Below, one piece after another: positions 23,267 to 31,725 of a DNA stretch of 32,014 bases. Under the pieces are notes generated by a model. The model was not told where the DNA came from and ran no database searches. It was given only the letters and a program-made list of their open reading frames with translations. Every line of letters begins with the position of its first letter. Within the stretch, counting starts at the first letter, position 1. This DNA is from an uncultured Prevotella sp. (GTDB taxonomy: Bacteria > Bacteroidota > Bacteroidia > Bacteroidales > Bacteroidaceae): positions 1 to 32,014 of the forward strand of contig USHV01000034.1 in the NCBI GenBank assembly GCA_900554695.1, given 5' to 3'. The translations under genes were made by a program, and so were the position numbers.

Positions 23267-25828
23267 ATGAGAAAATGTTTGATGATGCTTGTCCTGGCTG
23301 TGGCATGCGGCTTTGCAACGCGTGCCCAGACGCCTACGGTCTTCGACAATTATTTTGCCAAGGCCCAGGCTTATGTCCAGGCGTTTCCGAGAGAGAAGGT
23401 TTATCTGCATTTTGACAACACGAGTTATTATCAGGGTGACACCATATGGTATAAGGCCTACGTGGTGAACCCTGCCGACAACATGCCAAGCAAGATAAGC
23501 AAACCGCTGTATGTGGAGTTTGTCGATCAGCTCGGCAACGTGATGGACCGTCAGATAGTGAAGCTCGAGAACGGTGAGGGACACGGACAGATATCGCTGT
23601 CGAACACTTTCTTTACAGGATATTACGAGGTGAGGGCATACACAAAGTGGATGCTTGCGTTCGGTGACGACCCGCAGTATTTCTCGCGTACGCTGCCCGT
23701 TTACCGCAAACGCATAAACAACGACGAGCAGAGTCGCAGCATCGCTACCTACCGTATGGACAAGAGTATGAAGCAAAGACCGACGGAAGACCTGAAGGAA
23801 CTCAACGTGAGATTCTTCCCCGAGGGCGGTCAGTTGGTGCAGGGCATACAGTCTGTTGTAGGATTTGAGACGCTGAGCGAGGACAGCGGATGGGTCGATG
23901 TCACGGGCTATCTGTTGTCGGATGAGGACAAACCCATATTGCCGATAGCCACGATACACGACGGAATGGGCAGTTTCGTTTACACACCGGGCGAGAAACC
24001 GCTGTCGGTGGAGTTGACCTACAACGGCAAGAAGCGCAAGTTCAAGTTGCCGGATGCGCAGCCTGCGGGCTACGGCATCATGGTGAATGTGCGCGAGGAG
24101 TCGCTCGACGTGACGGTGTCGCGCTCTGCCGGCATGGCGGGTGGCGACGTTGCGCTGTTCCTCTTTTCCGGTCTTACGCCGTGCACTTATGTCCCGGTGA
24201 ATTTCGGAGAGGCAAATAGCAAGCGCATAAGGATTCTCACGTCCGACCTTCCCGGCGGTGTGGTGCGCCTGTCGCTGGTCAATTCGTCGGGTGCTTCGCT
24301 CATCGATCGTTTCTGTTATGTCTATCCTAAAGACACGCTCAGCCTGAGCGCGTCGGCAGACAACGACCTTTACGCGCCGTTCAAGAAGGCTGTGTGCCGT
24401 CTGAAACTCACCGATGCATCCAACGCTCCGGTGAGCAACGCACGCATATCTGTCGCTGTAAGAGACGGATTAGACATGGACTACATACAGTATGACAACA
24501 ACATCTGCACCGATCTGCTGCTCACCTCCGAGCTGAAGGGCTACATACACCAGCCCGGTTTCTATTTCGCCGACAGGTCTGTGGCACGTCGCAAGATGCT
24601 CGACAACCTGCTGCTCATACGCGGATGGCGCCGTTACGACGTGCAGGAGAGCTTCGGACTGAAACCGGTGACACCGAAATACCTGCCCGAACCGAATCTC
24701 AACCTCTACGGACACATCGATTCCTGGTATGGAAAGGCGCAGGCCAACATCGGAATAACCGTCATGGCGCACAACGATTCGGTGACTATCATGGGCTCGA
24801 CACGTGCCGACTCACTCGGAAACTTCATGATTCCGCTCGACGATTTCTACGGAAAGATGGAGGCACTCATACAGACCAAGCGCGACGGAAAGAAATACAA
24901 CCGCAACGCTCTCGTCAGTCTGTATCGCAATTTTGAGCCACCGCTCCGCCAACTCGACTATGATGAGCTCAATCCTGTGTGGAGTACGCCCATAGATACG
25001 ACCAGACTGGATACTGATATCAGCGCCTTCGAGGACTCACTCGCTGGAGACGAGAAGATATTGAAGCTCGGTGAGGTTGTTGTCAAGGCAAAATATAAGA
25101 ATAAAAGACTCTTGCAGGATACGGAGAAGTTCGAGCGCGACATTCTCGGATTCTACAACATAAGGCAGTATGTGGACAAGATGCGCGACAACGGAAAGTT
25201 TGTCGTCGATGACATAGGCTATCTTATGCACACCATAAACGACAGGATAAACCGCGAAGGAACGCTTTATGGTGTGAACGAACTGAAGTATAGTGCCAAC
25301 GGAAAGGACATCGATCAGGTGCATCTCGTGGGATGTATCGACATGATTGAGACTGCCATGCTCTACATAGACCACACGGGAATGATGTCGTATAAGTTCA
25401 ACGACAAGGATTTCAGGGTGGATGTGGATGAGCTGCGCGACATTTATACAGGTCAGTTCAAGATGGATACCGTCAGCCAGGCGGGCCTTCGTACGCTCTT
25501 TGTGCGGTGTGCCTTCCAGATGGCAGACCGTTGGGACTCCGGCAAAAGCTACAAACCGACCCACGGAATAAGAAAGACCGAAATACAGGGATACAGTATT
25601 CCGGCCGAGTTCTATTCTCCGCGATATAGCGAGTCGGTTCTTAATGATGGAATAGACGACCGTCGTCGCACTCTGTATTGGAATCCGGACGTCGTCACCG
25701 ATGAGAATGGTGAGGCTGTGATAGAATGTTTTAACGGCCGTAACACCACTTATATGAACATCAGTGCTGAGACCATCGCCGGCGGAAGGCCGGCTTCGGT
25801 CAGCTTCAATACCTATTCGGGGCAATAG
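23267..25828 (+). CDS. Large exported macroglobulin-like (MG-domain) protein
   Basis: 853 residues. Signal peptide MRKCLMMLVLAVACGFATRA-Q, no lipobox. The N-terminal third contains PREKVYLHFDNTSYYQGDTI-WYKAYV, the start typical of alpha-2-macroglobulin MG2-like domains in Bacteroidetes, followed by more beta-sandwich units (about 200-450) and, near 620, LGEVVVKAKYKNK, like the link into a TonB plug-like segment (DDIGYLMHTINDRINREGTL). The C-terminal part has WNPDVVTDENGEAVIECFNG. No thioester CxEQ motif is seen, so it is not a complete macroglobulin. Similar proteins are common and uncharacterised in Bacteroidales. Its last 16 bases overlap the end of the opposite gene. Confidence 0.8.
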   Translation: MRKCLMMLVLAVACGFATRAQTPTVFDNYFAKAQAYVQAFPREKVYLHFDNTSYYQGDTIWYKAYVVNPADNMPSKISKPLYVEFVDQLGNVMDRQIVKLENGEGHGQISLSNTFFTGYYEVRAYTKWMLAFGDDPQYFSRTLPVYRKRINNDEQSRSIATYRMDKSMKQRPTEDLKELNVRFFPEGGQLVQGIQSVVGFETLSEDSGWVDVTGYLLSDEDKPILPIATIHDGMGSFVYTPGEKPLSVELTYNGKKRKFKLPDAQPAGYGIMVNVREESLDVTVSRSAGMAGGDVALFLFSGLTPCTYVPVNFGEANSKRIRILTSDLPGGVVRLSLVNSSGASLIDRFCYVYPKDTLSLSASADNDLYAPFKKAVCRLKLTDASNAPVSNARISVAVRDGLDMDYIQYDNNICTDLLLTSELKGYIHQPGFYFADRSVARRKMLDNLLLIRGWRRYDVQESFGLKPVTPKYLPEPNLNLYGHIDSWYGKAQANIGITVMAHNDSVTIMGSTRADSLGNFMIPLDDFYGKMEALIQTKRDGKKYNRNALVSLYRNFEPPLRQLDYDELNPVWSTPIDTTRLDTDISAFEDSLAGDEKILKLGEVVVKAKYKNKRLLQDTEKFERDILGFYNIRQYVDKMRDNGKFVVDDIGYLMHTINDRINREGTLYGVNELKYSANGKDIDQVHLVGCIDMIETAMLYIDHTGMMSYKFNDKDFRVDVDELRDIYTGQFKMDTVSQAGLRTLFVRCAFQMADRWDSGKSYKPTHGIRKTEIQGYSIPAEFYSPRYSESVLNDGIDDRRRTLYWNPDVVTDENGEAVIECFNGRNTTYMNISAETIAGGRPASVSFNTYSGQ

Positions 25829-26385
25829 CAGCGCATGTGTTTCATCTCATGCCCGCTCCACATTTTGTCGTCGATATATCTGAATCCCAGTGCCGTGTAC
25901 AACCGCTCGGCATTGGGATTCTGCTTATCTACGAGCAGGCCGGCAGGCAGACCGTTGGCGTGGGCGCGCTCTATTGCCGCACGTAGCAGTGACGAGGCAA
26001 TGCCCATGCGTCGGAAATCGGGATACACGGCAACGCTGTCTATATAGTATTCGCCTGCTTCTGTCTCGTCGGTAATGTTGTCGAGATTGCGCCCGAGCCT
26101 TTCTTTCGCCGCGTCCAGAAATGCTTTTCGCAGAGCGTGAAGGTCTTCACCGCGGTATGCCACGATGGCTCCTGCCACGCGGTTGTCGTCGGTCAGTGCC
26201 ACGAGCGTGTTGCGGTAGCTGTATTGTGAGTATTCTGATGAAGCGAGATCGGTCATCACCTGCTCGAAGTCGGCGAGCGTTTTTCCCGGTCCTACCATGT
26301 TCATGCAACATTCATCTGTCATTGCCTGCATTATGAGCAGCGCGATGTCGTGTGCGTGTTCTTTCTTTGCCTGTTCTATTTTCAT
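25813..26385 (-). CDS. GNAT-family N-acetyltransferase
   Basis: 190 residues. Transfers acetyl from acetyl-CoA to an amine; substrate unknown. Motif A VYPDFRRMGIASSLLRAAIERA carries the R-x-x-G-x-A pyrophosphate loop; motif B follows with LLVDKQNPNAERLYTALGFRYIDD. N-terminal MKIEQAKKEHAHDIALLIMQ is the usual first strand and helix. It is convergent with the preceding large gene and both share 16 bases at their 3' ends. A complete promoter stands upstream (26448-26478). Confidence 0.9.
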   Translation of the reverse strand: MKIEQAKKEHAHDIALLIMQAMTDECCMNMVGPGKTLADFEQVMTDLASSEYSQYSYRNTLVALTDDNRVAGAIVAYRGEDLHALRKAFLDAAKERLGRNLDNITDETEAGEYYIDSVAVYPDFRRMGIASSLLRAAIERAHANGLPAGLLVDKQNPNAERLYTALGFRYIDDKMWSGHEMKHMRCYCPE

Positions 26386-26447
26386 AATTTCCTTGTTTGT
26401 TGTTTGGACTTAGTCGTTCCGGTTGTGGTGAATTGACAAGCATACGG

Positions 26448-26478
26448 CAAAGATAATATAAATCCGCAAGAGGGCAAA
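26448..26478 (-). promoter_or_regulatory. Promoter of the acetyltransferase gene
   Basis: On the minus strand TTTG (26478-26475), a 19-bp spacer and TATCTTTG (26455-26448) match the Bacteroidetes promoter exactly. Start near 26441, leader about 56 nt. Confidence 0.75.
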
Positions 26479-26574
26479 ATCAACCTCTTCATATTGTCTT
26501 TATGGCACACCCTTTTTGATCATTATCCGCATTTATTGAGGCGTTTCTATGTGGTGGAAAGATTATTTATGTGA

Positions 26575-26716
26575 TACAAAATGATGATATTACAGGTGCG
26601 AAATGATGATGTCACGGTTGCAAAATGACATATATTACAGGCATGAGCAATATAGACCGCATACGAAAAATGATATGTCGCGGACGAGAAACAATGTCGT
26701 TAAAAAGTTGCATCGG
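26575..26716. repeat. Array of a degenerate 22-bp repeat (array 3 of 3)
   Basis: Units start at 26575, 26597 and 26619 (exactly 22 bp apart), then less regularly near 26644, 26662, 26685 and 26709. Examples: TACAAAATGATGATATTACA, TGCGAAATGATGATGTCACG, TGCAAAATGACATATATTAC. It ends inside the promoter of the DUF389 gene. The rest of the 26386-26824 gap holds only the two promoters. Confidence 0.7.
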
Positions 26717-26738
26717 ATTGATATATTTGCTAAATTTG
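26707..26738 (+). promoter_or_regulatory. Probable promoter of the DUF389 gene
   Basis: GTTG (26707-26710, one mismatch to TTTG), a 20-bp spacer and TAAATTTG (26731-26738). Start near 26745, leader about 80 nt to the ATG at 26825. The last 22-bp repeat unit overlaps the -33 box. Confidence 0.55.
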
Positions 26739-26824
26739 TGATTGTTACACATTAAATCGTAAATATCGGTATCATGTTTTAATCGATATGACATGAAACA
26801 AGGAATAAACTAAAACAAAACAAT

Positions 26825-28225
26825 ATGGAAGAAAAAGAACAGAAGATTGTCGGCGACGGCTTGAAGAACTCTTTCTTGCGCGCTGTCGGGGCATTGAAAA
26901 AGTATTTCAACGTGTCGCTCGACAGGGAGAAAGAGGCCGACACAATCGACGCAATACGCAAGGGCGTGTCGTTTCACGGTTCAAACCTTTGGATACTTGT
27001 GTTCGCGATATTCATCGCTTCGCTTGGTCTGAATGTCAATTCCACGGCAGTCATCATCGGTGCGATGCTCATATCGCCGCTCATGGGACCGATTATCGGA
27101 ATGGGACTTGCGGTCGGCATAAACGACTTTGAGCTGTTGAAGCGTTCTGTAAAGAACTATCTCATCGCGACACTCATCAGTGTTGTCACTGCCACGGTGT
27201 ATTTTCTGCTGACTCCTCTCAGCGAAGCACAGTCGGAACTTCTTGCCCGCACGTCGCCCACTCTGTACGATGTGCTCATAGCTTTGTGCGGAGGTGCGGC
27301 AGGCATAGTGGCACTCAGCTGCAAGGGTAAGGGCAACGTGCTTCCCGGAGTGGCCATCGCCACGGCCCTCATGCCACCGCTCTGTACCGCCGGATTCGGC
27401 ATTGCGACGGGCAATATATACTATTTCCTCGGCGCGTTCTATCTGTTCTTCATCAACACGGTGTTCATAAGTCTTGCCACTTACCTGGGTGTCAGGATGA
27501 TGAAGTTTGAGGAGAAGCAGTTTCTTGACCACGAACATTATGCCCGTGTGAAGCGTTACATCATCATAGCCGTGGTTGTCACGATGGTGCCGGCGGCGGT
27601 GATGACCTACGACATTGTGCGTTCGAGCATATTCAAGAACAGTGTTAACCGTTTTGTAAAGGAGCGTTTGGAGAGCAACGGCACACGTATCATCTCGTAC
27701 GATGTGAACAAGGACAGCCTCACTCTGCGTGTCGTGGCTGTGGGACGTGAGATTTCCGACAGCATGATAAGAAGTGCCGAAGGCATAATGTCCGACTACA
27801 AGATGGCCCATTACAAGCTTCAGGTGATACAGGGCTCGCAGTCTGATTCTGTCATGTTGCTCAACAGCCGCCTTTCTTCAGTGCGCTCAACCAACAACAA
27901 TTACGCTGCCATGCTCCGCGATGAGGCCGTAAAGGCATCGGCTTTGCAGAACAGGCTCAACGAATACACACGTTATGACGATCTCGCTCCGGCTGTAGCG
28001 GCAGAGATGAAGACACTTTTCACCGGCGTGCGTGACGTAAGTCTGTCGCTGTCAGCCACTGTTCCGGCTGATTCCACTAACGCCGTGCGTCGTCCGGTGG
28101 CCGTTGTCGGTCTTGACGCAGGCGCGAGACTCAGTTCAGCCGAGCACGAGAAGATGAAGAAATGGCTTGCAAAGCGTGTCGGTGCGGACAACATAGAGCT
28201 CGTCACCCACACGTCGGGAAGATGA
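26825..28225 (+). CDS. DUF389 family inner-membrane protein
   Basis: 466 residues. Short cytoplasmic N-terminus, then the DUF389 membrane core (about 55-275) with about six segments and the family blocks NSTAVIIGAMLISPLMGPIIGMGLA, IVALSCKGKGNVLPGVAIATALMPPLCTAGFG and FFINTVFISLATYLG (spanning residues about 70-230). The C-terminal half (about 275-466) is soluble, with a predicted coiled stretch (NNNYAAMLRDEAVKASALQNRLNEY region) and a final OmpA/BON-like alpha/beta part (VVGLDAGARLSSAEHEKMKK). Function of the family is not established. Monocistronic: own promoter and a terminator directly after. Confidence 0.9.
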   Translation: MEEKEQKIVGDGLKNSFLRAVGALKKYFNVSLDREKEADTIDAIRKGVSFHGSNLWILVFAIFIASLGLNVNSTAVIIGAMLISPLMGPIIGMGLAVGINDFELLKRSVKNYLIATLISVVTATVYFLLTPLSEAQSELLARTSPTLYDVLIALCGGAAGIVALSCKGKGNVLPGVAIATALMPPLCTAGFGIATGNIYYFLGAFYLFFINTVFISLATYLGVRMMKFEEKQFLDHEHYARVKRYIIIAVVVTMVPAAVMTYDIVRSSIFKNSVNRFVKERLESNGTRIISYDVNKDSLTLRVVAVGREISDSMIRSAEGIMSDYKMAHYKLQVIQGSQSDSVMLLNSRLSSVRSTNNNYAAMLRDEAVKASALQNRLNEYTRYDDLAPAVAAEMKTLFTGVRDVSLSLSATVPADSTNAVRRPVAVVGLDAGARLSSAEHEKMKKWLAKRVGADNIELVTHTSGR

Positions 28226-28247
28226 CGGGATGGTTATAAACAAAATA

Positions 28248-28294
28248 TGCGGGGCAGGACATCAGATATTGATGTCCTGCCCCGCAATGTTTTA
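28248..28294. terminator. Terminator between the DUF389 and histidine kinase genes
   Basis: TGCGGGGCAGGACATCA (28248-28264) pairs perfectly with TGATGTCCTGCCCCGCA (28270-28286) around a 5-nt loop; ATGTTTTATTA follows on the plus strand. The minus strand has TATTTTG after the stem, so it could also end the kinase transcript. Confidence 0.9.
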
Positions 28295-28367
28295 TTACAT
28301 TTGTTTGAGACCGTGTAACTGCGTATTCTGCTCGCCTGAAACGAATCAACAGTTTAATGGAAGAGAA

Positions 28368-29798
28368 CTATCTGTGTTTCCTTAATGAAAATTCAAAGCA
28401 GAGACCTCCGGTCATATTGTTGTGTGCCTTTATTGTTCCGCCGTGCAGCAGTACGGCGTTCTTTACGATGGCGAGTCCCAGACCCGTGCCGCCCATCTTG
28501 CGGCTGCGTCCTTTGTCAACGCGATAGAAGCGCTCGAAGAGCCTCGGCAGATGTTCGGCAGACACTCCCACGCCATTGTCGCTGAAGGTGAACAGCCATC
28601 GGTCTTCCTCCTCCGTCGCCTTGACATTTATCGTTGTGTTTGCTCCTGCGTATGCAATCGCGTTGTCGGTAAGGTTGCGGAAGATGCTGTAAACCAGGCT
28701 GTAGTTGCCTTCTATCAGAATGTCCGGCTTCACGTCTTTGACGAAAGTCATGCCCTTTGCCGACAGCTGCATCGACGTGTCCCTCTCAATGTCGCCTATT
28801 ATGTTCGACACGTTCACCTCGGAGAAGTCTATCAGCTCCTGCGCGTCGTCCATTCTGTTGAGCGTCGATATGTCGTGCAGCAGCGATGTGAGCCTCTGGC
28901 TCTGGGCGTAGCTGCGCTCCATGAACTGCTGTTTCACCTTGGCGTCCATGTCAGGATTGCTGAGTATGGTCTCCAGATAGCCCTGTATGCTCGCCACGGG
29001 CGTCTTCAGCTCGTGCGCTATGTTCTGCGTGAGCTGGCGTTTCAGTATGTTCTGTTCCTCGCGCGTGCTTTGCAGGCGTTTGTATATCTTTATTATCCGT
29101 TCGGCAATCTCGCCCAGTTCATCGTCCGGAAAGTCAACCAGATCCTCCGTATCGAGCGATTCGTTGTTGTCGGCACGGCTTGCGAATATCTTCAGCTTGG
29201 TGATGTTTGCCCCCAGGCGACTGATGAAATGATACAGAATGATGGTGAGCAGTATTATGGCCGACAGTGCGAACCATATGTAATGCTGGTCGGCGCGCAG
29301 CGATTTCGACAGGTTGTCGTCGTAGGGCAGGGCACTCCGTATGATGATGTTCTTATCCTTGAAGTATGTAGCCGAGTAGAAGAAGTTGCCTTCCACCGTT
29401 CTGCTGCTTCTGTCTATTGTGGAGCTGTGTCCCTTTCTCAGTGCGTCTATCACTTCGGGGCGGTCGGAATGGTTTATTACATGAGTGTAGTTGTTCAGAT
29501 TGCTGTCGTAAACCACCTTTCCGTTTTTCTCAATCAGCGTCACTCTCAGTCCCGTGAAGCCGTGACTTCTCACATATCTGTTGAGAGTGTTCTCGTTCAC
29601 GCTGTCGGCGTAGTTCATCCATTCGCTCATGCGTTCGTTGTAGTCCTGCAACCTTGTGTCGAGCGACTCAATCTTATATTGATACTCGCGCACCTGCTGG
29701 AACACTATGAACGCTACGGCGAAAAGCAGGAATACGGACAGCACGCTGAAGTAAATCCTGTTGCCTACGCTTATGTTCCGAATACACCGTGATATCAT
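28368..29798 (-). CDS. PhoR-like membrane sensor histidine kinase
   Basis: 476 residues. Two membrane segments (about 13-34 and 173-193) bracket a periplasmic sensor of about 135 residues; a HAMP-like linker follows (194-250). HisKA with phospho-acceptor H262 in QNIAHELKTPVASIQGYLET, then the ATPase domain: N box RNLTDNAIAYA (374-384), G1 DNGVGV (407-412), F box LFERFYRVD (420-428), G2 GTGLGLAI (437-444). It autophosphorylates and passes phosphate to the response regulator encoded 19 bases upstream on the same strand. The PhoR-type arrangement is clear, but the signal (phosphate or other) cannot be read from the sequence. Confidence 0.95.
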   Translation of the reverse strand: MISRCIRNISVGNRIYFSVLSVFLLFAVAFIVFQQVREYQYKIESLDTRLQDYNERMSEWMNYADSVNENTLNRYVRSHGFTGLRVTLIEKNGKVVYDSNLNNYTHVINHSDRPEVIDALRKGHSSTIDRSSRTVEGNFFYSATYFKDKNIIIRSALPYDDNLSKSLRADQHYIWFALSAIILLTIILYHFISRLGANITKLKIFASRADNNESLDTEDLVDFPDDELGEIAERIIKIYKRLQSTREEQNILKRQLTQNIAHELKTPVASIQGYLETILSNPDMDAKVKQQFMERSYAQSQRLTSLLHDISTLNRMDDAQELIDFSEVNVSNIIGDIERDTSMQLSAKGMTFVKDVKPDILIEGNYSLVYSIFRNLTDNAIAYAGANTTINVKATEEEDRWLFTFSDNGVGVSAEHLPRLFERFYRVDKGRSRKMGGTGLGLAIVKNAVLLHGGTIKAHNNMTGGLCFEFSLRKHR

Positions 29799-29817
29799 TT
29801 CATTACTTTTTTATTGT

Positions 29818-30507
29818 CTATGCGTCGAAGTAGTAGCCGAATCCCAGTCTGGTGACGATGCATTTAGAGAACCTTCCTATCTTCTTGCGCAGTCGTGTTA
29901 TGTTCACATCGACGGTACGGTCGAGCACGAGCACGTCTTTCGGCCAGATGCGGTCGATGAGTTCCTGGCGCGAGAACACCCGTCCGCGTTCCTCGAGCAA
30001 GAGGTGCAGAAGTTCGAATTCGGTCTTTGTGAACGGTATTTCCTCGCCGTCGATGCTCACCGTCTTCTTGCCCAGATTCATCTCGATGCCCTGATAGCGT
30101 ATCACCTGCGGAGCCTGCTGTTCGGACGGCGACGCTGTACGTCTGAGCACCGCGCGTATCCTTACTAGCACCTCACGTATGGAGAACGGTTTTGATATGT
30201 AGTCGTCGGCGCCGAGATTGAATCCCGTTACCGTGTCGTTCTCAGTGTCGCGTGCGGTCAGGAAGATGATAGGAATGTTTGCGGTTGCAGGGTCGGTCTT
30301 CAGTCTCTTTGCCATAGCAAAGCCCGACATGCCGCCCATCATGACGTCGAGCAGCAGCAGGTCGAATGTTCCCACGTTGAGCGTGAGCGCCTCTTCTGCC
30401 GAGCATGCGGTAGATACTTCATAACCTTCGGTCTCGAGATTGAATTTCAGAATTTCGAGCAGGTCCTGCTCGTCATCCACAACAAGAATTCTTTTCTTAC
30501 TTTCCAT
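29818..30507 (-). CDS. OmpR/PhoB-family response regulator
   Basis: 229 residues. Receiver domain (5-122) with acidic pocket DDE (11-13), phosphorylation site D54 (LLLDVMMGGMSG), T84 and K106 (DDYISKPFS). Winged-helix DNA-binding domain (about 133-228) with EIPFTKTEFELLHLLLEERG, VFSRQELIDRIWP, RTVDVNITRLRKKIG and the C-terminal hairpin TRLGFGYYFDA. First gene of a two-gene operon with the kinase. A TAATTTTG (30533-30526) just upstream may be its -7 box. Confidence 0.96.
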   Translation of the reverse strand: MESKKRILVVDDEQDLLEILKFNLETEGYEVSTACSAEEALTLNVGTFDLLLLDVMMGGMSGFAMAKRLKTDPATANIPIIFLTARDTENDTVTGFNLGADDYISKPFSIREVLVRIRAVLRRTASPSEQQAPQVIRYQGIEMNLGKKTVSIDGEEIPFTKTEFELLHLLLEERGRVFSRQELIDRIWPKDVLVLDRTVDVNITRLRKKIGRFSKCIVTRLGFGYYFDA

Positions 30508-30525
30508 GTTGGCTTTTTGTTTTCT

Positions 30526-30533
30526 GCAAAATT
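30526..30533 (-). promoter_or_regulatory. Possible -7 box of the two-component operon
   Basis: CAAAATTA on the plus strand is TAATTTTG on the minus strand. No TTTG at the usual distance, as expected if an activator is needed. The leader would be only about 12 nt. Confidence 0.35.
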
Positions 30534-30645
30534 ATTGATAAGACTATTCACATCTGTTGCAATAGTGTTACAATTGCGTTACACCGCCATATGCGGATTG
30601 CAAAACATGTTTTAGCCGCCTGCGCCCCTGCCGTCGCCATGTGAT

Positions 30646-30693
30646 AATAAAAAGCCGGCAAGCGGCAGCATCCTCACTGTCCGCCCGCCGGCT
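30646..30693 (-). terminator. Rho-independent terminator of ddh
   Basis: On the minus strand AGCCGGC (30693-30687), an inner GCGG/CCGC pair and GCCGGCT (30659-30653) form the stem, followed by TTTTATTATC. It starts 22 bases after the ddh stop codon. Confidence 0.85.
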
Positions 30694-30714
30694 CGTCTTA
30701 TTCCGGATATATGA

Positions 30715-31614
30715 TTACACGAGATGAGAGATGAGTTCCTCACGGTCGCCGGCGAGCATGTCTATCACCGGAATCTCAATCATGGTGTAGCATGCCGGCT
30801 GCTGGCGCATTGATGCGCGTGCTACGTTCACGAGCACCTGTCCGGTGAGTGCCGGATTGTTTATGCTCATGTTGAATTCCATGCGCTGGTTCTGTGTCTT
30901 TCCGCTCACACCCTTGCGCACGAGGTTCACTCCGTGGCCCATGTCGCGCACCTCGTCAACCGACGGTACGGCGAACACATGAGTCTCGTCGTTTGCGAAG
31001 TATGGGTCAGCCTTGATGGCCTTTGTCACCTCTTCGAGGCTTGCTCCGTCCTCCAGCTCCACGTAAACCATGCGGCGGTGCAGTCCCTCGCCCTTCGGTA
31101 TGGTCATCGACAGAGCGTTTTTCACGCCCTCCTTACTTCTCACGCACACGCTGTGACCCATCGACATTCCCGGTCCGAAGTTGGTGTAGCTCAGTCCTTT
31201 AGGTGCGAGGCTCTGCATCAGGGTGCGCACTACAGAGTCCGAACCCGGGTCCCATCCGGCTGCTATCACGGCCACTGTGCCATGCTCCTTGCATATGGGC
31301 ATGAGCGCGTTGCGGTAGTCGAGTATTGAAGTATGTATGTCGAAGCTGTCCACGGTGTTGATGCCCATGGCCAGTATTTTCTTTGCGTATTCCTCACAGC
31401 TGCGTGTAGGGGTGGCGAGTATGGCTACATCCACATCCTTCAGTTCGCTGATGTCCTTCACCACATCGTAGTCGGCGAGCTCTGCCGGCTTGTTTTCCGC
31501 ACCGTGACGGCGTACTATTCCTGCTATCTCAAAGTCGGGTGCTGCCTCGAGGGCCTGTACTGTGTAGTGTCCGATATTGCCGTATCCCACTACGGCTGCT
31601 CTTATTTTCTTCAT
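30715..31614 (-). CDS. ddh: meso-Diaminopimelate D-dehydrogenase
   Basis: NADP-dependent enzyme (EC 1.4.1.16) that converts tetrahydrodipicolinate and ammonia directly to meso-diaminopimelate, for lysine and peptidoglycan. 299 residues; relatives are about 300-326. Rossmann loop VVGYGNIGHYTVQAL (9-23), then GIVRRHG for the NADP phosphate, LATPTRSCEEYA, TVDSFDIH, AAGWDPGSDSVVRTLMQ and NFGPGMSMGHSVCVRSKEGV, all typical of Ddh substrate and cofactor sites. Single gene with own terminator. A TAACTTTG (31725-31718) about 100 bases upstream may be its -7 box. Confidence 0.96.
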   Translation of the reverse strand: MKKIRAAVVGYGNIGHYTVQALEAAPDFEIAGIVRRHGAENKPAELADYDVVKDISELKDVDVAILATPTRSCEEYAKKILAMGINTVDSFDIHTSILDYRNALMPICKEHGTVAVIAAGWDPGSDSVVRTLMQSLAPKGLSYTNFGPGMSMGHSVCVRSKEGVKNALSMTIPKGEGLHRRMVYVELEDGASLEEVTKAIKADPYFANDETHVFAVPSVDEVRDMGHGVNLVRKGVSGKTQNQRMEFNMSINNPALTGQVLVNVARASMRQQPACYTMIEIPVIDMLAGDREELISHLV

Positions 31615-31717
31615 TGTAGTGTTATGTTTATTGGTTGTATTTTTTATAGATTAAGTATGTTTCCTTCATCGTTGTTCCCCTTAGGGAGCCTGTCGGCCGA
31701 TGCCGAATTTCATATCG

Positions 31718-31725
31718 CAAAGTTA
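31718..31725 (-). promoter_or_regulatory. Possible -7 box of ddh
   Basis: CAAAGTTA on the plus strand is TAACTTTG on the minus strand, fitting TAnnTTTG; no clear TTTG at 19-21 bp. The leader would be about 97 nt. Confidence 0.4.

Noticed and set aside
28422..29792. Plus-strand open frame of 456 codons
   Set aside because: Fully antisense to the histidine kinase, whose domains are unmistakable; composition is that of a shadow frame.
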